A stretch of 64,000 nt of DNA from Rhodoferax sp. Its GTDB lineage: Bacteria; Pseudomonadota; Gammaproteobacteria; Burkholderiales; Burkholderiaceae_C. Below the pieces are notes generated by a model. It had not been told where the DNA came from. It made no database searches and was given only the letters and a program-made list of their open reading frames with translations. The translations under genes were made by a program, and so were the position numbers. The stretch is taken from the NCBI GenBank assembly GCA_030645355.1, contig JAUSNJ010000111.1:1-64000 (forward strand), in the 5' to 3' direction. Below, piece by piece: positions 36,951 to 47,450 of this stretch; position 1 is the stretch's first letter; each line of letters starts with the position of its first letter.

Positions 36951-38155
36951 TTTCGAGCCGCCAGCGACGCGTAGACCTCACGGTAGTGGGCCACGCTGGC
37001 CGTCCAGTTGCGCTCGTTTTCAACAAAGCGCCTGCCTGCCTCGCGCAGGGCAGTCCAGCGATCCCGGGTAGCCAACAGACTGGTCACCGCTTGTGCCAGC
37101 GCATCCTTGCTGCCCGCCTTGAACAGCATGCCGGTCTCCCCGTGGCGAATCAACTCCTTGTGGCCCCCGACGTCAGATGCGACCAACACCCGGCCCTGGG
37201 CCATGGCTTCCAGCGGCTTGAGTGGTGTGACCAATTCCGTCAGGCGCATCGAGTGGCGAGGGTAGGCCAATATATCGATCAAATCGTAGTAGCGCTGTAC
37301 TTCACTATGGGGCACGCGGCCGGTAAAGACGACTTTGTCCGTCAGGCCCAATCGCTGTGCCTGGGCCTTGAGGGCAGCGTCCTGTGGACCTCCACCAACC
37401 AGCAGCACACGAACATCGGGTCGTTCGGCCAGAACGACTGGCAGGGCATCGAGCAGGAGGTCAAGCCCCTCGTAGGCATAGAACGAGCCAATGAAGCCGA
37501 CCACGCTGGTGCCTTGCAAGCCCAGGCGGGACTTCAACGCCGCATCCGGCAGGCCGCCGGGTTCAAATGATTCGATGTTCACAGCGTTGGGGATCACGGT
37601 GACTTTATCCGCAGGAATTCCCCTGCATACGATGTCACTGCGCAACCCTTCGCAAATGGTGAATACATGGTCGGCCTGCTGCAGTGCACGGGTCTCCAGC
37701 CAACGGGTCAACCGGTAGCGCGGGCTGCCCTCCGCGGTGGTTCCATGGTCGACCGCGGCATCTTCCCAGAAAGCGCGCACTTCATACACGACCGGAATGC
37801 CCAGCCGCTTGCCAACGCGCAGGGCCGGTATGGCGTTCAACACCGGGGAATGGGCATGGATGATATCGGGTCGAACGCGCTCAGCGACTTGCAGCAGGCG
37901 GTCTTCCAGTTTCTTCATCAGAGCCCATTGCGCCAGTACCGGCAGGCGGCTGAGTGGCCCGGTTGCAGCCTGTGTCCGGTAGAAGTGCCAGCCGTCGACA
38001 TCTTCCTCCGAAACCTCACAGTCAATTTGCTTGGGACTTGTCAGATGAAACGTTTCCCACCCGAGTTTGCGCTGCTCACGCAGGATGGACAGGGTACGAA
38101 AGGTGTAACCACTGTGCAGCGGAATGGAGTGGTCAAGGACGTGCAGTACTTTCAT
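36947..38155 (-). CDS. Glycosyltransferase, exosortase A system-associated (GT4-like)
   Basis: Likely start 38155 (MKVLHVLDHSIPLHSGYTFRTLSIL); VRVLLVGGGPQDAALKAQAQRLG, LKPLEAMAQGRVLVASDVGGHKELI. Confidence 0.9.
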   Translation of the reverse strand: MKVLHVLDHSIPLHSGYTFRTLSILREQRKLGWETFHLTSPKQIDCEVSEEDVDGWHFYRTQAATGPLSRLPVLAQWALMKKLEDRLLQVAERVRPDIIHAHSPVLNAIPALRVGKRLGIPVVYEVRAFWEDAAVDHGTTAEGSPRYRLTRWLETRALQQADHVFTICEGLRSDIVCRGIPADKVTVIPNAVNIESFEPGGLPDAALKSRLGLQGTSVVGFIGSFYAYEGLDLLLDALPVVLAERPDVRVLLVGGGPQDAALKAQAQRLGLTDKVVFTGRVPHSEVQRYYDLIDILAYPRHSMRLTELVTPLKPLEAMAQGRVLVASDVGGHKELIRHGETGMLFKAGSKDALAQAVTSLLATRDRWTALREAGRRFVENERNWTASVAHYREVYASLAARK

Positions 38156-38156
38156 G

Positions 38157-39194
38157 TCAGGCACCAATAACCATTCGACTGTTTTCTTTGAAAAGTCTTT
38201 TCGCCAGCCAAATCACTGCCACCGACAAGCCAAGTACGGTGAGTACGTAGATTGAAAAAACCAAAGGGTTGCCGGGTATGACTTCAGCGCCTTCACCGGT
38301 GTAGATTTGACCGGTCACAACATAGACCGTCAGGACTTTGATCGCCGAAATGAAGTAGGCGTGGATAAAGAAAATGCCGAAGCTCACCTCCGCTACATAG
38401 TCGAGACGAGTCCCAAATACGCGGTAGTGTCGCGAGAGAAGCCATGTGATCAGGAGTGCAAGGGATGCTTTCATGGGCACTTGCCAATAGGGCGGGGCAG
38501 GCCAGTCAAGGATCGTCGCGACCAGGCCTGCCAGCGCCACCAGGGCCAATAAGGGCCACCAGCGACTCACCAATTCCAGTGCCTCGGTCTTGTAGTGACA
38601 GAAGACCATGCCCAGCATGTAGAAGGGCAGAAGGTACAGCGCCATATTTAGTGGTCCCAACTGCCCCCCACGACCGATACTGGCAGATAGCACCATCAAA
38701 GGCAGGATCAATAGGTATCCCCAGTTGAATCGCCTGTCGATGAACAGAAATAGCGGAGCCACCAGATAGAAGAGTGTGATGGTCGGCACAAACCACAGCG
38801 GCGCCAAATGCTTCCCCGTAAGCAGGAATAGTCCGATTTGTCCCCAGATGGGCAAGTCATAAAACCACGGCCACATGCCAATGCGGTGTGTCAAGAAAGT
38901 GAAAACGATGATCGCCGGAATGGATAGTAATAAGTAGGGGGCAATAACGGTCTTGAGCTTCTGTTTCAGATAGCGCTTGAATGTGAAGCGAACACTCAAG
39001 TGCTGAAACAGATATCCGGCGATGAAGAAAAAGAAGATCGAACTCTCAACCGCCATCGCGTTGATGAATTTGCCCAGTGTGGGATAACCCGACCAGTCAA
39101 GGGAGGGCACGGTGTGGGCACACACGATCAATATGATGGCGATTCCGCGAAACACGTGAATGTGTTGCTGGAAGCGGTCCTCAGTCACTAACAT
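38157..39194 (-). CDS. Acyltransferase 3 family
   Basis: Likely start 39194 (MLVTEDRFQQHIHVFRGIAIILIVCAHTVP); TM-rich, SFGIFFIHAYFIS. Confidence 0.85.
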   Translation of the reverse strand: MLVTEDRFQQHIHVFRGIAIILIVCAHTVPSLDWSGYPTLGKFINAMAVESSIFFFFIAGYLFQHLSVRFTFKRYLKQKLKTVIAPYLLLSIPAIIVFTFLTHRIGMWPWFYDLPIWGQIGLFLLTGKHLAPLWFVPTITLFYLVAPLFLFIDRRFNWGYLLILPLMVLSASIGRGGQLGPLNMALYLLPFYMLGMVFCHYKTEALELVSRWWPLLALVALAGLVATILDWPAPPYWQVPMKASLALLITWLLSRHYRVFGTRLDYVAEVSFGIFFIHAYFISAIKVLTVYVVTGQIYTGEGAEVIPGNPLVFSIYVLTVLGLSVAVIWLAKRLFKENSRMVIGA

Positions 39195-39195
39195 C

Positions 39196-41136
39196 TTATT
39201 TTTCCTCAGCAAATGTGGCGGCCGCCGCGACCACCTGCGTGGCATCCGAATCCGAATTGCGCAAGAATGCCTCGAACATGAGCAGCGTCCACAGGGGCGC
39301 GCTGTAGTCTCGAGCGCCTGACTGGTGTGCCTCCACCAAATGCTGCAGGTAGGTTTGATCGAACCAACCGGTGGAGGCCAAGCGGTCACCCAGTATGGCG
39401 TCACGCACGCGTTGCTTCAAAGGGCCCCGGAACCAGCGTGCCAGGGGCACAGAAAACCCCATCTTTGGCCGGTACAACACGTCATGCGGCAAGTGGGGCT
39501 CCATCGCTTTCTTGAAGATGTATTTGCCCTCCTGCCCGTTGATCTTGTGGCGCGAAGGCAATGAAGCAAGCCACTCGACCAATTCGTGGTCCATCAAGGG
39601 TTCGCGCACTTCCAGCGAGTGCGCCATGCTGGCCCGGTCGACCTTGGTATTGATGTCCCCCACCAGGTAGGTCTTGAGATCCAGGTACTGAATCAGGGCC
39701 AGCGGGTCGTTGGTACCCGCCTGCGCCGCGTGTCGATTGAATACTTCCTGGGCGTTGTAGCTGGCCAGTTCAGATTTGAAGCGTGCGCTGAAAAGCGCAT
39801 CACGCATGGGGCCGCGCAGGATTGAGACTGAATGGAAGTACGCATCCACCGAGCTTCGCGCCAATCCTTCGAAGGTGGTTTTGGCGCGAAAAATCCGAGG
39901 CGCCCAGTCGGCTTTGGGATAGAGCTTGCCCAACGTGCCAAACAATGGACCACGCAGCCCTTGTGGCAACGCGGAACGCATGCTTTCTTCCATCAGGTGC
40001 ATGCGATAGCGCCGGTACCCGCCTAATGCCTCATCGCCGCCGTCGCCAGACAGAGCCACGGTGACATGCTTGCGTGCCAATTGACAGACCCGGTACGTTG
40101 GAATGGCTGAACTGTCTGCATAGGGCTCGTCATAGAGGCGGGCCAAGGTGTCGATGAGGTCAAAGTCGTCACTCTTGACCACTTCGAGGCGGTGGTTGGT
40201 GTGGTAGCGGTCTGCCACCATTTGCGCGAACGCAGACTCGTTGAATGCAGGGTCGTCAAAGCCAATGGAACAGGTGTTGACGGGATTGTCTGACAAGCCC
40301 GCCATCATGGCGACGACTGCACTGCTGTCCACGCCACCAGAGAGGAACGCCCCCAGCGGTACCTCGGCAATCATGCGAAGGCGGACCGACTCTTGTAGCC
40401 GCTCCACTAGTTCGGCCTGGGCGTCAGCTTCGGAAATGGGGTTGTCGAGTGTGAATTGGACGTCCCAGTAAGCGACTGGCTGGGGAATGGGCTGGCCACG
40501 GCGGATGGTGAGGGTGTGCGCGGGGGACAGTTTTTGGGCTTGCTTGAAGATAGTGCGTGGTTCGGCGACATATCCCAGGGCGAAATACTCTTCGACCGCC
40601 AAGGGATCGATGTCGTGACGCAGCCCGCCGTGGGCCATAATCGACTTCAGCTCGGAGCCAAACAGCAAGGTGCCGTCGTCCAGAACCGCGTAGTACATGG
40701 GCTTGACGCCCATGCGGTCACGCGCCATGAAGAACGTCTGCTGGTTGCGGTCCCACAGGGCAAAGGCAAACATGCCCCTGAATCGCTTGACGCAGTTGGC
40801 GCCCCAGGACTCCCACGCGTGGACGATGACTTCGGTGTCGCTCTTGGTGTGAAACACATGGCCCAGCGCCTGCAGCTCCGGGATGAGCTGCTGGTAGTTG
40901 TAGATTTCACCGTTGAAAATCACGACCACCGAGCCATCTTCGTTGAACAGGGGCTGTTGACCGGTCGCGATGTCGATGATGGACAGGCGCCGGTGCCCCA
41001 GCCCCACGCCGGGTTCGATATGCAGGCTGCCCTCGTCCGGGCCACGGTGCAGCTGCGAGTCGTTCATGCGCTGCAGCACAGCGCGGCTGATATCGCCGCC
41101 GCCGCGGGTGTCAAAGATGCCTGTAATGCCGCACAT
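39196..41136 (-). CDS. XrtA-associated asparagine synthetase-type amidotransferase
   Basis: 646 aa; MCGITGIFDTRGG with Cys2, SGGVDSSAVVAMMAG, ALSGDGGDEALGGYRRYRMH. Confidence 0.92.
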   Translation of the reverse strand: MCGITGIFDTRGGGDISRAVLQRMNDSQLHRGPDEGSLHIEPGVGLGHRRLSIIDIATGQQPLFNEDGSVVVIFNGEIYNYQQLIPELQALGHVFHTKSDTEVIVHAWESWGANCVKRFRGMFAFALWDRNQQTFFMARDRMGVKPMYYAVLDDGTLLFGSELKSIMAHGGLRHDIDPLAVEEYFALGYVAEPRTIFKQAQKLSPAHTLTIRRGQPIPQPVAYWDVQFTLDNPISEADAQAELVERLQESVRLRMIAEVPLGAFLSGGVDSSAVVAMMAGLSDNPVNTCSIGFDDPAFNESAFAQMVADRYHTNHRLEVVKSDDFDLIDTLARLYDEPYADSSAIPTYRVCQLARKHVTVALSGDGGDEALGGYRRYRMHLMEESMRSALPQGLRGPLFGTLGKLYPKADWAPRIFRAKTTFEGLARSSVDAYFHSVSILRGPMRDALFSARFKSELASYNAQEVFNRHAAQAGTNDPLALIQYLDLKTYLVGDINTKVDRASMAHSLEVREPLMDHELVEWLASLPSRHKINGQEGKYIFKKAMEPHLPHDVLYRPKMGFSVPLARWFRGPLKQRVRDAILGDRLASTGWFDQTYLQHLVEAHQSGARDYSAPLWTLLMFEAFLRNSDSDATQVVAAAATFAEEK

Positions 41137-41151
41137 GGTATGAAAAGTTGG

Positions 41152-42309
41152 TTAAGTGGATCGTGTAGGATGCAGTTGCTGATCGTACACACCCTGGTAG
41201 GTGGACACCATGGCCTGCATACTAAAGGTTGACAGTACCCGTTGGCGCCCAGCCCGACCCATGGTCCGCGACTGTTCAGGGTTGTTGGCGAATGCGACCA
41301 ACTGCTGCGCCATCGATTGCGCGTCGGCTGCTGGAACAATGACACCGGTATCCGGTTGGTGCACCAGGTCCGCATTGCCCCCTACGGCCGTGGCAATCAC
41401 CGGCAATCCGCTGGCCATGGCTTCAAGAATGGTGTTGGATATGCCCTCTGCCAGCGATGGCAATGCAAAGGCATGCAGGCCCCGCATGATGTCTGCCACG
41501 TCGCTGCGCTCACCGGGCAACCACGCCAGATCCGCCACGCCCGCAGCCTCCAAAATGCCTTGTGCCTTGGCGCGCAAGGGTCCCTCGCCCACCATGACCA
41601 GGCGTAGACGCTGCCGCAATGTCGGATCCAGTTGAAGGGCTTGTACAAAGGCTTGCGCCAGCAGTGTCTGGTCTTTGACCGTCTGCATGCGTCCGACGGT
41701 ACCGACCAGCCAATGGTACGCTGGATCGAACGGACTACCCGCTATCGTCTGTGTCCCGTCGGGTGCCGGGCAGAAGCGGTCGGTGTCTACGCCGTTGTAG
41801 GCTTGGGTAATCCGGCCCGGCGGCACATGGACCTTTTGGACCAGGTAGTCATTCAGGTCGCGCGACAAGGCGATGTAGCGGTGCACAAAGGGCTTGTAGA
41901 TTCGGCGTATGCGTTGGTAGGTGACGTTGTTGCCATCGAGATCGCCAACATCGCGGCCATGCTCACCGTGGATGCGCACCGGCACGCCCGCTGCCCACGC
42001 GGGAACTTGAACCTCCAGGGCAGCCAGGTTGCGGCTGTGCACGATGTGCGGGCGCAATTTGCGGAAAAGCCTGAAAAGCCTGGGGTACTGCCAGACGCCT
42101 TGCCCCGGTGGTTTGTGCAGCGCGAAGAACTCTACGTCCGTGCGCCCCACGCGATGTTTGAAATCCGTCACATCGGTGAGCGCCAGCACGGCATGCCGGT
42201 ACGCCTCTGCAGGCATGTGGTTGATCAGATTGACGATGCCGTTTTCAAGTCCGCCGGTGTCAAAGCGGTGCATGACGTGGAGCACGAGGGGGCGCTGGTC
42301 GTTGCTCAT
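41152..42309 (-). CDS. Sugar transferase, PEP-CTERM/EpsH1 system-associated (second type; GT4-like)
   Basis: 385 aa; LHVMHRFDTGGLENGIVNLINHMPAEAYRHAVLALTDVTDF, LPSLAEGISNTILEAMASGLPVIATAVGGNADLV. Confidence 0.9.
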   Translation of the reverse strand: MSNDQRPLVLHVMHRFDTGGLENGIVNLINHMPAEAYRHAVLALTDVTDFKHRVGRTDVEFFALHKPPGQGVWQYPRLFRLFRKLRPHIVHSRNLAALEVQVPAWAAGVPVRIHGEHGRDVGDLDGNNVTYQRIRRIYKPFVHRYIALSRDLNDYLVQKVHVPPGRITQAYNGVDTDRFCPAPDGTQTIAGSPFDPAYHWLVGTVGRMQTVKDQTLLAQAFVQALQLDPTLRQRLRLVMVGEGPLRAKAQGILEAAGVADLAWLPGERSDVADIMRGLHAFALPSLAEGISNTILEAMASGLPVIATAVGGNADLVHQPDTGVIVPAADAQSMAQQLVAFANNPEQSRTMGRAGRQRVLSTFSMQAMVSTYQGVYDQQLHPTRST

Positions 42310-42347
42310 GAAAACTGGCCCTAGCCCTCGTGAAATAAGCGTGAATA

Positions 42348-42364
42348 GCTATATAAATAATAGC
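42348..42364. repeat. AT-rich palindrome GCTATATAAATAATAGC
   Basis: GCTAT-ATAAATA-ATAGC in the intergenic gap between 42309 and 42372. Confidence 0.6.
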
Positions 42365-42371
42365 AAACTGG

Positions 42372-43652
42372 CTACAGGCGCCAAAGCTGATAGCCCGCTT
42401 CACGAAAGAGTTTGGCGTCAAAGGCCGCTTTGACGTCGATAAAGGCCCCACCCTTGACCAGCTTCTTGCTGAAGTCTTCCATCGACAAAGCAGCAAATTC
42501 CTTGTGTGCCACTGCCGCAACGATGGCATCGGCGCGTGGCAATTCGTCCCATGGGAGTAGCGGTACGCCATATTCGTGCACGGCCTCATCGGACTTGGCT
42601 TGAGGGTCGGTGACAAACACCTCGACACCATAGGTTTTAAGCTCGTTGATGATGTCGATCACTTTGGAATTGCGCAGGTCGCCGCAGTTTTCCTTGAAGG
42701 TAAGACCCAACACATTGACCTTGGCCCCCTTCACATAGCTGCCACCGGCAATCATGTGCTTGATGGTTTGCTCGGCAATGAACTTGCCCATGCCGTCGTT
42801 GATGCGGCGGCCGGCCAGGATGACCTGCGGGTTGTAGCCCAGCATTTCGGCCTTGTGCGTCAGGTAGTAAGGGTCCACACCGATGCAATGACCGCCAACC
42901 AGACCCGGCTTGAACTTCAAGAAGTTCCACTTGGTGCCTGCCGCTTCCAGCACCTCGGTGGTGTCGATTCCGAGCTTGTCAAAAATAATGGACAGCTCGT
43001 TCATGAGCGAGATATTCAGGTCGCGCTGGGTGTTCTCAATGACCTTGGCCGCTTCAGCGGTCTTGATGCTTGAGGCCCGGTGAACTCCGGGGATGATGAT
43101 GGTTTCGTACAGCTTGGCGACTTTCTCCAAGGTTTCGGGCGTATCACCGGAGACAATTTTGAGAATCTTCGTCAGCGTGTGCTCTTTGTCACCCGGGTTG
43201 ATGCGTTCGGGCGAATAGCCGACAAAGAAGTCCTGCTTCCACTTCATGCCCGATTCACGCTCCAACACGGGAATACACACTTCTTCCGTGGCGCCGGGGT
43301 ACACCGTGGACTCGTAGACCACAATGGCGCCCTTCTTCATGTGCCGTCCCACGCTGGTGCTGGAGCCCACGAGCGGTCGGAAATCCGGAATATGGGCATT
43401 GTCGACCGGCGTGGGCACCGCCACGATGATGATGTCGGCCTCGGCCAGCATCTTGGGATCGGCCGTGTAGACCGCATGGGGGGAAGCCGCCATTTCTTCG
43501 TCGGACAGTTCGCGTGACGGATCAACGCCCCGCAAACACGACTCCACCTTGCTCACCGCAATATCAAAGCCAATGGTGCGCAAATGCTTGCCAAACTCCA
43601 CGACCAATGGCAAGCCCACATACCCCAAGCCGATCACCGCAACTACGCTCAT
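42372..43652 (-). CDS. tviB: Nucleotide sugar dehydrogenase (UDP-GlcNAc/GalNAc dehydrogenase, TviB/WbpO type)
   Basis: 426 aa; VVAVIGLGYVGLPLVVEFGK, NEL...LVGGHCIGVDPYYLTHKAE, VLGLTFKENCGDLRNSKV. Confidence 0.9.
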   Translation of the reverse strand: MSVVAVIGLGYVGLPLVVEFGKHLRTIGFDIAVSKVESCLRGVDPSRELSDEEMAASPHAVYTADPKMLAEADIIIVAVPTPVDNAHIPDFRPLVGSSTSVGRHMKKGAIVVYESTVYPGATEEVCIPVLERESGMKWKQDFFVGYSPERINPGDKEHTLTKILKIVSGDTPETLEKVAKLYETIIIPGVHRASSIKTAEAAKVIENTQRDLNISLMNELSIIFDKLGIDTTEVLEAAGTKWNFLKFKPGLVGGHCIGVDPYYLTHKAEMLGYNPQVILAGRRINDGMGKFIAEQTIKHMIAGGSYVKGAKVNVLGLTFKENCGDLRNSKVIDIINELKTYGVEVFVTDPQAKSDEAVHEYGVPLLPWDELPRADAIVAAVAHKEFAALSMEDFSKKLVKGGAFIDVKAAFDAKLFREAGYQLWRL

Positions 43653-43693
43653 TTGGATTCCCCCAATTTAAATCATGTTCTTTTAATTGTGCC

Positions 43694-44734
43694 TCAGGCT
43701 CCACTGCCTGAAACGTACCAATCCATCGCCTCGACAACTCCCTGGAGAATCCTGTGGCTGGGCGCATAGCCTAGAAGCGTACGCGCCTTGCTGATGTCGG
43801 CCAGGGAGTGTCGCACGTCACCCGCCCGGAAATCTCGGTACATCGGGGCATAGCCCTTGAGGTGGGTAAACCGTGGCTCCAGACTGGCGCGCATGGATTC
43901 GAACAGCTCGTTGAGTGTGGTGCGGTCACCGACGGCTATGTTGTAGACCTGATTGGTCGCGTCCTCGGCGACAACGGTCGCTGCCAGCAGATTGGCCTGT
44001 ACTGCGTTCGCCACATAGCAGAAGTCGCGACTCGTTTCGCCATCGCCATTGATCCACACGGGTTCGTTCTTGATCATGGCCGCCGCCCATTTGGGAACGA
44101 CCGCCGCGTAGGCACCGTTGGGGTCCTGGCGCGGGCCAAAGATGTTGAAGTAGCGCAAGCCGATCGTTTTGAAACCGTAAGCCCTGGCGAACACATCGGC
44201 GTATTGCTCGTTGACCAGCTTGGTGACTGCGTACGGCGAAAGGGGTTTGCCAATGCGGTCTTCGACCTTGGGCAGGCCGGGATGGTCCCCATAGGTGGAA
44301 CTGGAAGCGGCGTACACAAAGCGATGGACTTTGGCGTCTCTGGCGGCTACCAGCATATTCAGGAAGCCGCCAATATTGGTGCCATTGGTGGTGATGGGGT
44401 CTTCCAGCGATCGCGGAACACTGCCTAGCGCAGCCTGGTGCAAGACGAATTCCACACCATCACATGCTTTGCGGCAATCTTCCAGGTTGCGGATGTCACC
44501 TTCTTCAAACCTGAAGCGTGCCCACTGTTCGGGAGACACGGCCGCCCGAACCAGTTCCAGATTGGCGCGATGCCCGGTGGCGAAATTGTCGAGACCGACA
44601 ACGTTTTGATTCAGCATGAGCAGGCGCTCAAGCAGGTTGCTGCCGATAAATCCGGCAACACCTGTAACCAGCCACGAATGGGGCTCGTGCGCCAATCGAT
44701 CCTGAAGTTGTTCAAAGGCAGTTTTTTCGTTCAT
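43694..44734 (-). CDS. tviC: UDP-N-acetylglucosamine 4-epimerase-like SDR (TviC/WbpP type)
   Basis: [65 protein letters not shown] (YxxxK). Confidence 0.88.
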   Translation of the reverse strand: MNEKTAFEQLQDRLAHEPHSWLVTGVAGFIGSNLLERLLMLNQNVVGLDNFATGHRANLELVRAAVSPEQWARFRFEEGDIRNLEDCRKACDGVEFVLHQAALGSVPRSLEDPITTNGTNIGGFLNMLVAARDAKVHRFVYAASSSTYGDHPGLPKVEDRIGKPLSPYAVTKLVNEQYADVFARAYGFKTIGLRYFNIFGPRQDPNGAYAAVVPKWAAAMIKNEPVWINGDGETSRDFCYVANAVQANLLAATVVAEDATNQVYNIAVGDRTTLNELFESMRASLEPRFTHLKGYAPMYRDFRAGDVRHSLADISKARTLLGYAPSHRILQGVVEAMDWYVSGSGA

Positions 44735-45849
44735 TTGAGCCAGTTCCAAAGGTCAGCAGCAATGCGCTCAGCGGCGTGGCCATCCCAATACTCGGGGACA
44801 CGTCCTTTTTTTCCCTTGCCGGCAAGGATTTCGCCAGCTGCGTCGAGAATGGCTTGCCGGTCCCTTCCGACCAGTGTGTTGGTTCCCTGGTCGATCGTGA
44901 TGGGGCGTTCGGTGTTCTCCCGCAGTGTGAGACAAGGCACACCCAGGGCAGTGGTTTCTTCCTGCAGGCCGCCGGAGTCTGTCAGCATCAAAGTGGCACC
45001 CGCCATCAAACCGAGCATTTCGAGGTAGCCTTGCGGGGGAAGCAGGAACATGCACTCTGGCTTGATCAGGTTCAAAAGCCCGAAACGCTCAATATTTGCC
45101 TTGGTTCTCGGGTGCAAGGCAAAGATCAGGGGGATCTGTGCCGCGACTTCGCCCAGCACGTGCAGCAAATCGGATAGCGTGTGTTGGTCATCCACATTGG
45201 AGGGTCTGTGCAAGGTAACAACGCCATATCGGCGTGGTTCACCCAACACGGCAGCGTCAACGCCATGGGTCCTCAGCGTCATGGCAGGGTCCACCGCTTT
45301 GGGTTTCGCATTGAGCAGTGAATCGATCATGACGTTGCCCACAAAACAAATGCGGGCGGCTGGTATTCCTTCGTGGGCCAAATTGTCTGATGCGCTACGC
45401 TCGGTGATATACAGACGGTCAGAGAGCTGATCGGTGAGGATGCGGTTGATTTCTTCCGGCATGGCGCGGTCATTGCTGCGCAAGCCGGATTCGACGTGGG
45501 CTACTGGAATGCCCTTCTTGGCCGCGACCAGGGCGCACGCCAGGGTGGAATTGACATCCCCCACCACCAATACACAGGAAGGGCCATGTGCATCGACCAC
45601 AGGTTCAAACCGTCGCATAACTTCGGCGGTCTGCACGGCGTGGGAGGCCGAGCCGACTTCCAGATTGATGTCAGGGTGCGGCAAAGCGAGGTCTTCAAAC
45701 AACTTGTCGCTCATATCGCGGTCGTAATGCTGGCCCGTATGGACAAGGAGCATGGGAATAGGCGGATTGTGCGCAGCCAGGGCACGGAGAATGGGCGCCA
45801 TTTTCATAAAGTTGGGCCGTGCGCCGACGATACAAATGACGGGTTTCAT
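44731..45849 (-). CDS. wecB: UDP-N-acetylglucosamine 2-epimerase (non-hydrolysing)
   Basis: Likely start 45849 ([24 protein letters not shown]); [30 protein letters not shown]. Confidence 0.93.
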   Translation of the reverse strand: MKPVICIVGARPNFMKMAPILRALAAHNPPIPMLLVHTGQHYDRDMSDKLFEDLALPHPDINLEVGSASHAVQTAEVMRRFEPVVDAHGPSCVLVVGDVNSTLACALVAAKKGIPVAHVESGLRSNDRAMPEEINRILTDQLSDRLYITERSASDNLAHEGIPAARICFVGNVMIDSLLNAKPKAVDPAMTLRTHGVDAAVLGEPRRYGVVTLHRPSNVDDQHTLSDLLHVLGEVAAQIPLIFALHPRTKANIERFGLLNLIKPECMFLLPPQGYLEMLGLMAGATLMLTDSGGLQEETTALGVPCLTLRENTERPITIDQGTNTLVGRDRQAILDAAGEILAGKGKKGRVPEYWDGHAAERIAADLWNWLK

Positions 45850-45893
45850 GGTGATGTCTTCTTCCGCTTCGGTCTGTAGCATTTGGGTTGTGA

Positions 45894-47450
45894 TCAGGGA
45901 TTTGCGGTTTCCAAGAGCCTTTGGATATCAGGCAAATTGGTGCGCACGAAGTCCTCGATTGCTCTTTCGCCTTGACCCGCCTCGCCCTTGAGCGCGTACA
46001 CGAGAATCACGGCAGAGTCATCGCCCCTGCCAATCAGGCTGTAGCCCGCAGCATAGGCTTTGGCCAGGGCATCGTTGGCGGTCAGCGTACCGTTCACCCA
46101 ATAGATCTGCCATACGACAAGCCGGCTCTCCTGCGCCTGACCTGCCAAAGGCGTGCCACTCAATTCGGCGGTGCGAAACAGGAGGGGTTTGTCGCCCAGT
46201 TCCAGCGTATGGTTTCCGCGGGATACCAGTGCCCATTGCGGATCTTTGCTCTTAACAAGTACATTTTCGGAACTCACAAGCTTGCTGTCGTCGCTCTGGC
46301 GGTTGTAGTAGCCAAGGTAAAGGCCTACAACTTGCTCTGCGTTGGCATAGGCTGCCTGGATCTGTACCGAAGGGTTTTGAAATGCGGGCTGCCAATTTGC
46401 AGGCTGCAGCGCTGTAGAAGTCCAGCCCGAACCCAAGTTTCCTGGCGCCGTGAGTTGCGGCCTTGCCAGTGCATGGTTTGAACCATGGATAGCGTCGCGC
46501 GCGATCACGGGCATGGCAAGCAAAACAGCAAAAGCTATCGCTGTTGCGAATGTGAATGCCAAAGACACACTGCGGCTGTCACGGTCTGGCGACGTGGCGG
46601 GCGTGGCAGGTTTAGGGGTCGGCTCAGACCAACGTGCTCCCAACATGAACATCAGCATGATCACCACGCCAAAGAACACCCACCCATAAACCAGATGATC
46701 CACGCCAGTTGCGAGTTTGTTCCCGGACAAATGCCCCAGAAGGACAATCAAATAGGCGCGCATCCAGTTCGCCACTACCGGCACCAGCAACGACAGCCCA
46801 ATGAACAAGACACGGCGCGAAGTAGACTGATAGTTCAAATAGGCAAACAGTGTGCCGACAGTGAGGGACGCAATAAGGTAACGCACGCCGCTACAGGCTT
46901 CGACCACCGACCAGTTACCGGAGGGAATGACGAACTGAAGTCCTTCCCGAAAGACCGGGATACCAGTCAGGCGCAATGCCAGCACCGTAAAGTCTGCGGT
47001 CCACTCCATAAGCTGGGGCATGGCGAATTCGCCGAACGGCACAGCAAAGAACAAAAAAGCCATTGGAAAAGCGAGAGACCGCGCAACCGTCCAACCCATC
47101 ACCGCTGGAACGAGCAGGATGATCAGGCTCACAAACGCCAGTTGTCGAAGCGCGTTGACTGCCGCCAGGTCGCCTAGCAGCCAGGCGAATGCAGCACCCG
47201 CGATGAGCGGGCAAGCCAGCAGGCTGGGCTGGGGCACTATCTGCGCGATCGTTTGGCGCTTGCGCCAAACCAGCCACACAACGATGGGCGGGACAAGAAA
47301 GCCGTGCGTGAAAGTATCGGATCGGATCCAGATGGTGACGATGGCATGGGCGGTGTCGAAGTACAAACCAAGCACGCATGCCAACAGCACGACATATACC
47401 GCCAACGCGGTGTGCCACGCATGTTTGGAATTTGTAGTGGCCTGCGTCAT
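45894..47450 (-). CDS. xrtA: Exosortase A fused to EpsI-like C-terminal domain
   Basis: 518 aa; TM-rich N-terminus with exosortase Cys/Arg/His positions (VVEACSGVRYLIASL, VANWMRAYLIVLLGHLSGN, DHLVYGWVFF); C-terminal soluble EpsI-like domain. Confidence 0.92.
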   Translation of the reverse strand: MTQATTNSKHAWHTALAVYVVLLACVLGLYFDTAHAIVTIWIRSDTFTHGFLVPPIVVWLVWRKRQTIAQIVPQPSLLACPLIAGAAFAWLLGDLAAVNALRQLAFVSLIILLVPAVMGWTVARSLAFPMAFLFFAVPFGEFAMPQLMEWTADFTVLALRLTGIPVFREGLQFVIPSGNWSVVEACSGVRYLIASLTVGTLFAYLNYQSTSRRVLFIGLSLLVPVVANWMRAYLIVLLGHLSGNKLATGVDHLVYGWVFFGVVIMLMFMLGARWSEPTPKPATPATSPDRDSRSVSLAFTFATAIAFAVLLAMPVIARDAIHGSNHALARPQLTAPGNLGSGWTSTALQPANWQPAFQNPSVQIQAAYANAEQVVGLYLGYYNRQSDDSKLVSSENVLVKSKDPQWALVSRGNHTLELGDKPLLFRTAELSGTPLAGQAQESRLVVWQIYWVNGTLTANDALAKAYAAGYSLIGRGDDSAVILVYALKGEAGQGERAIEDFVRTNLPDIQRLLETANP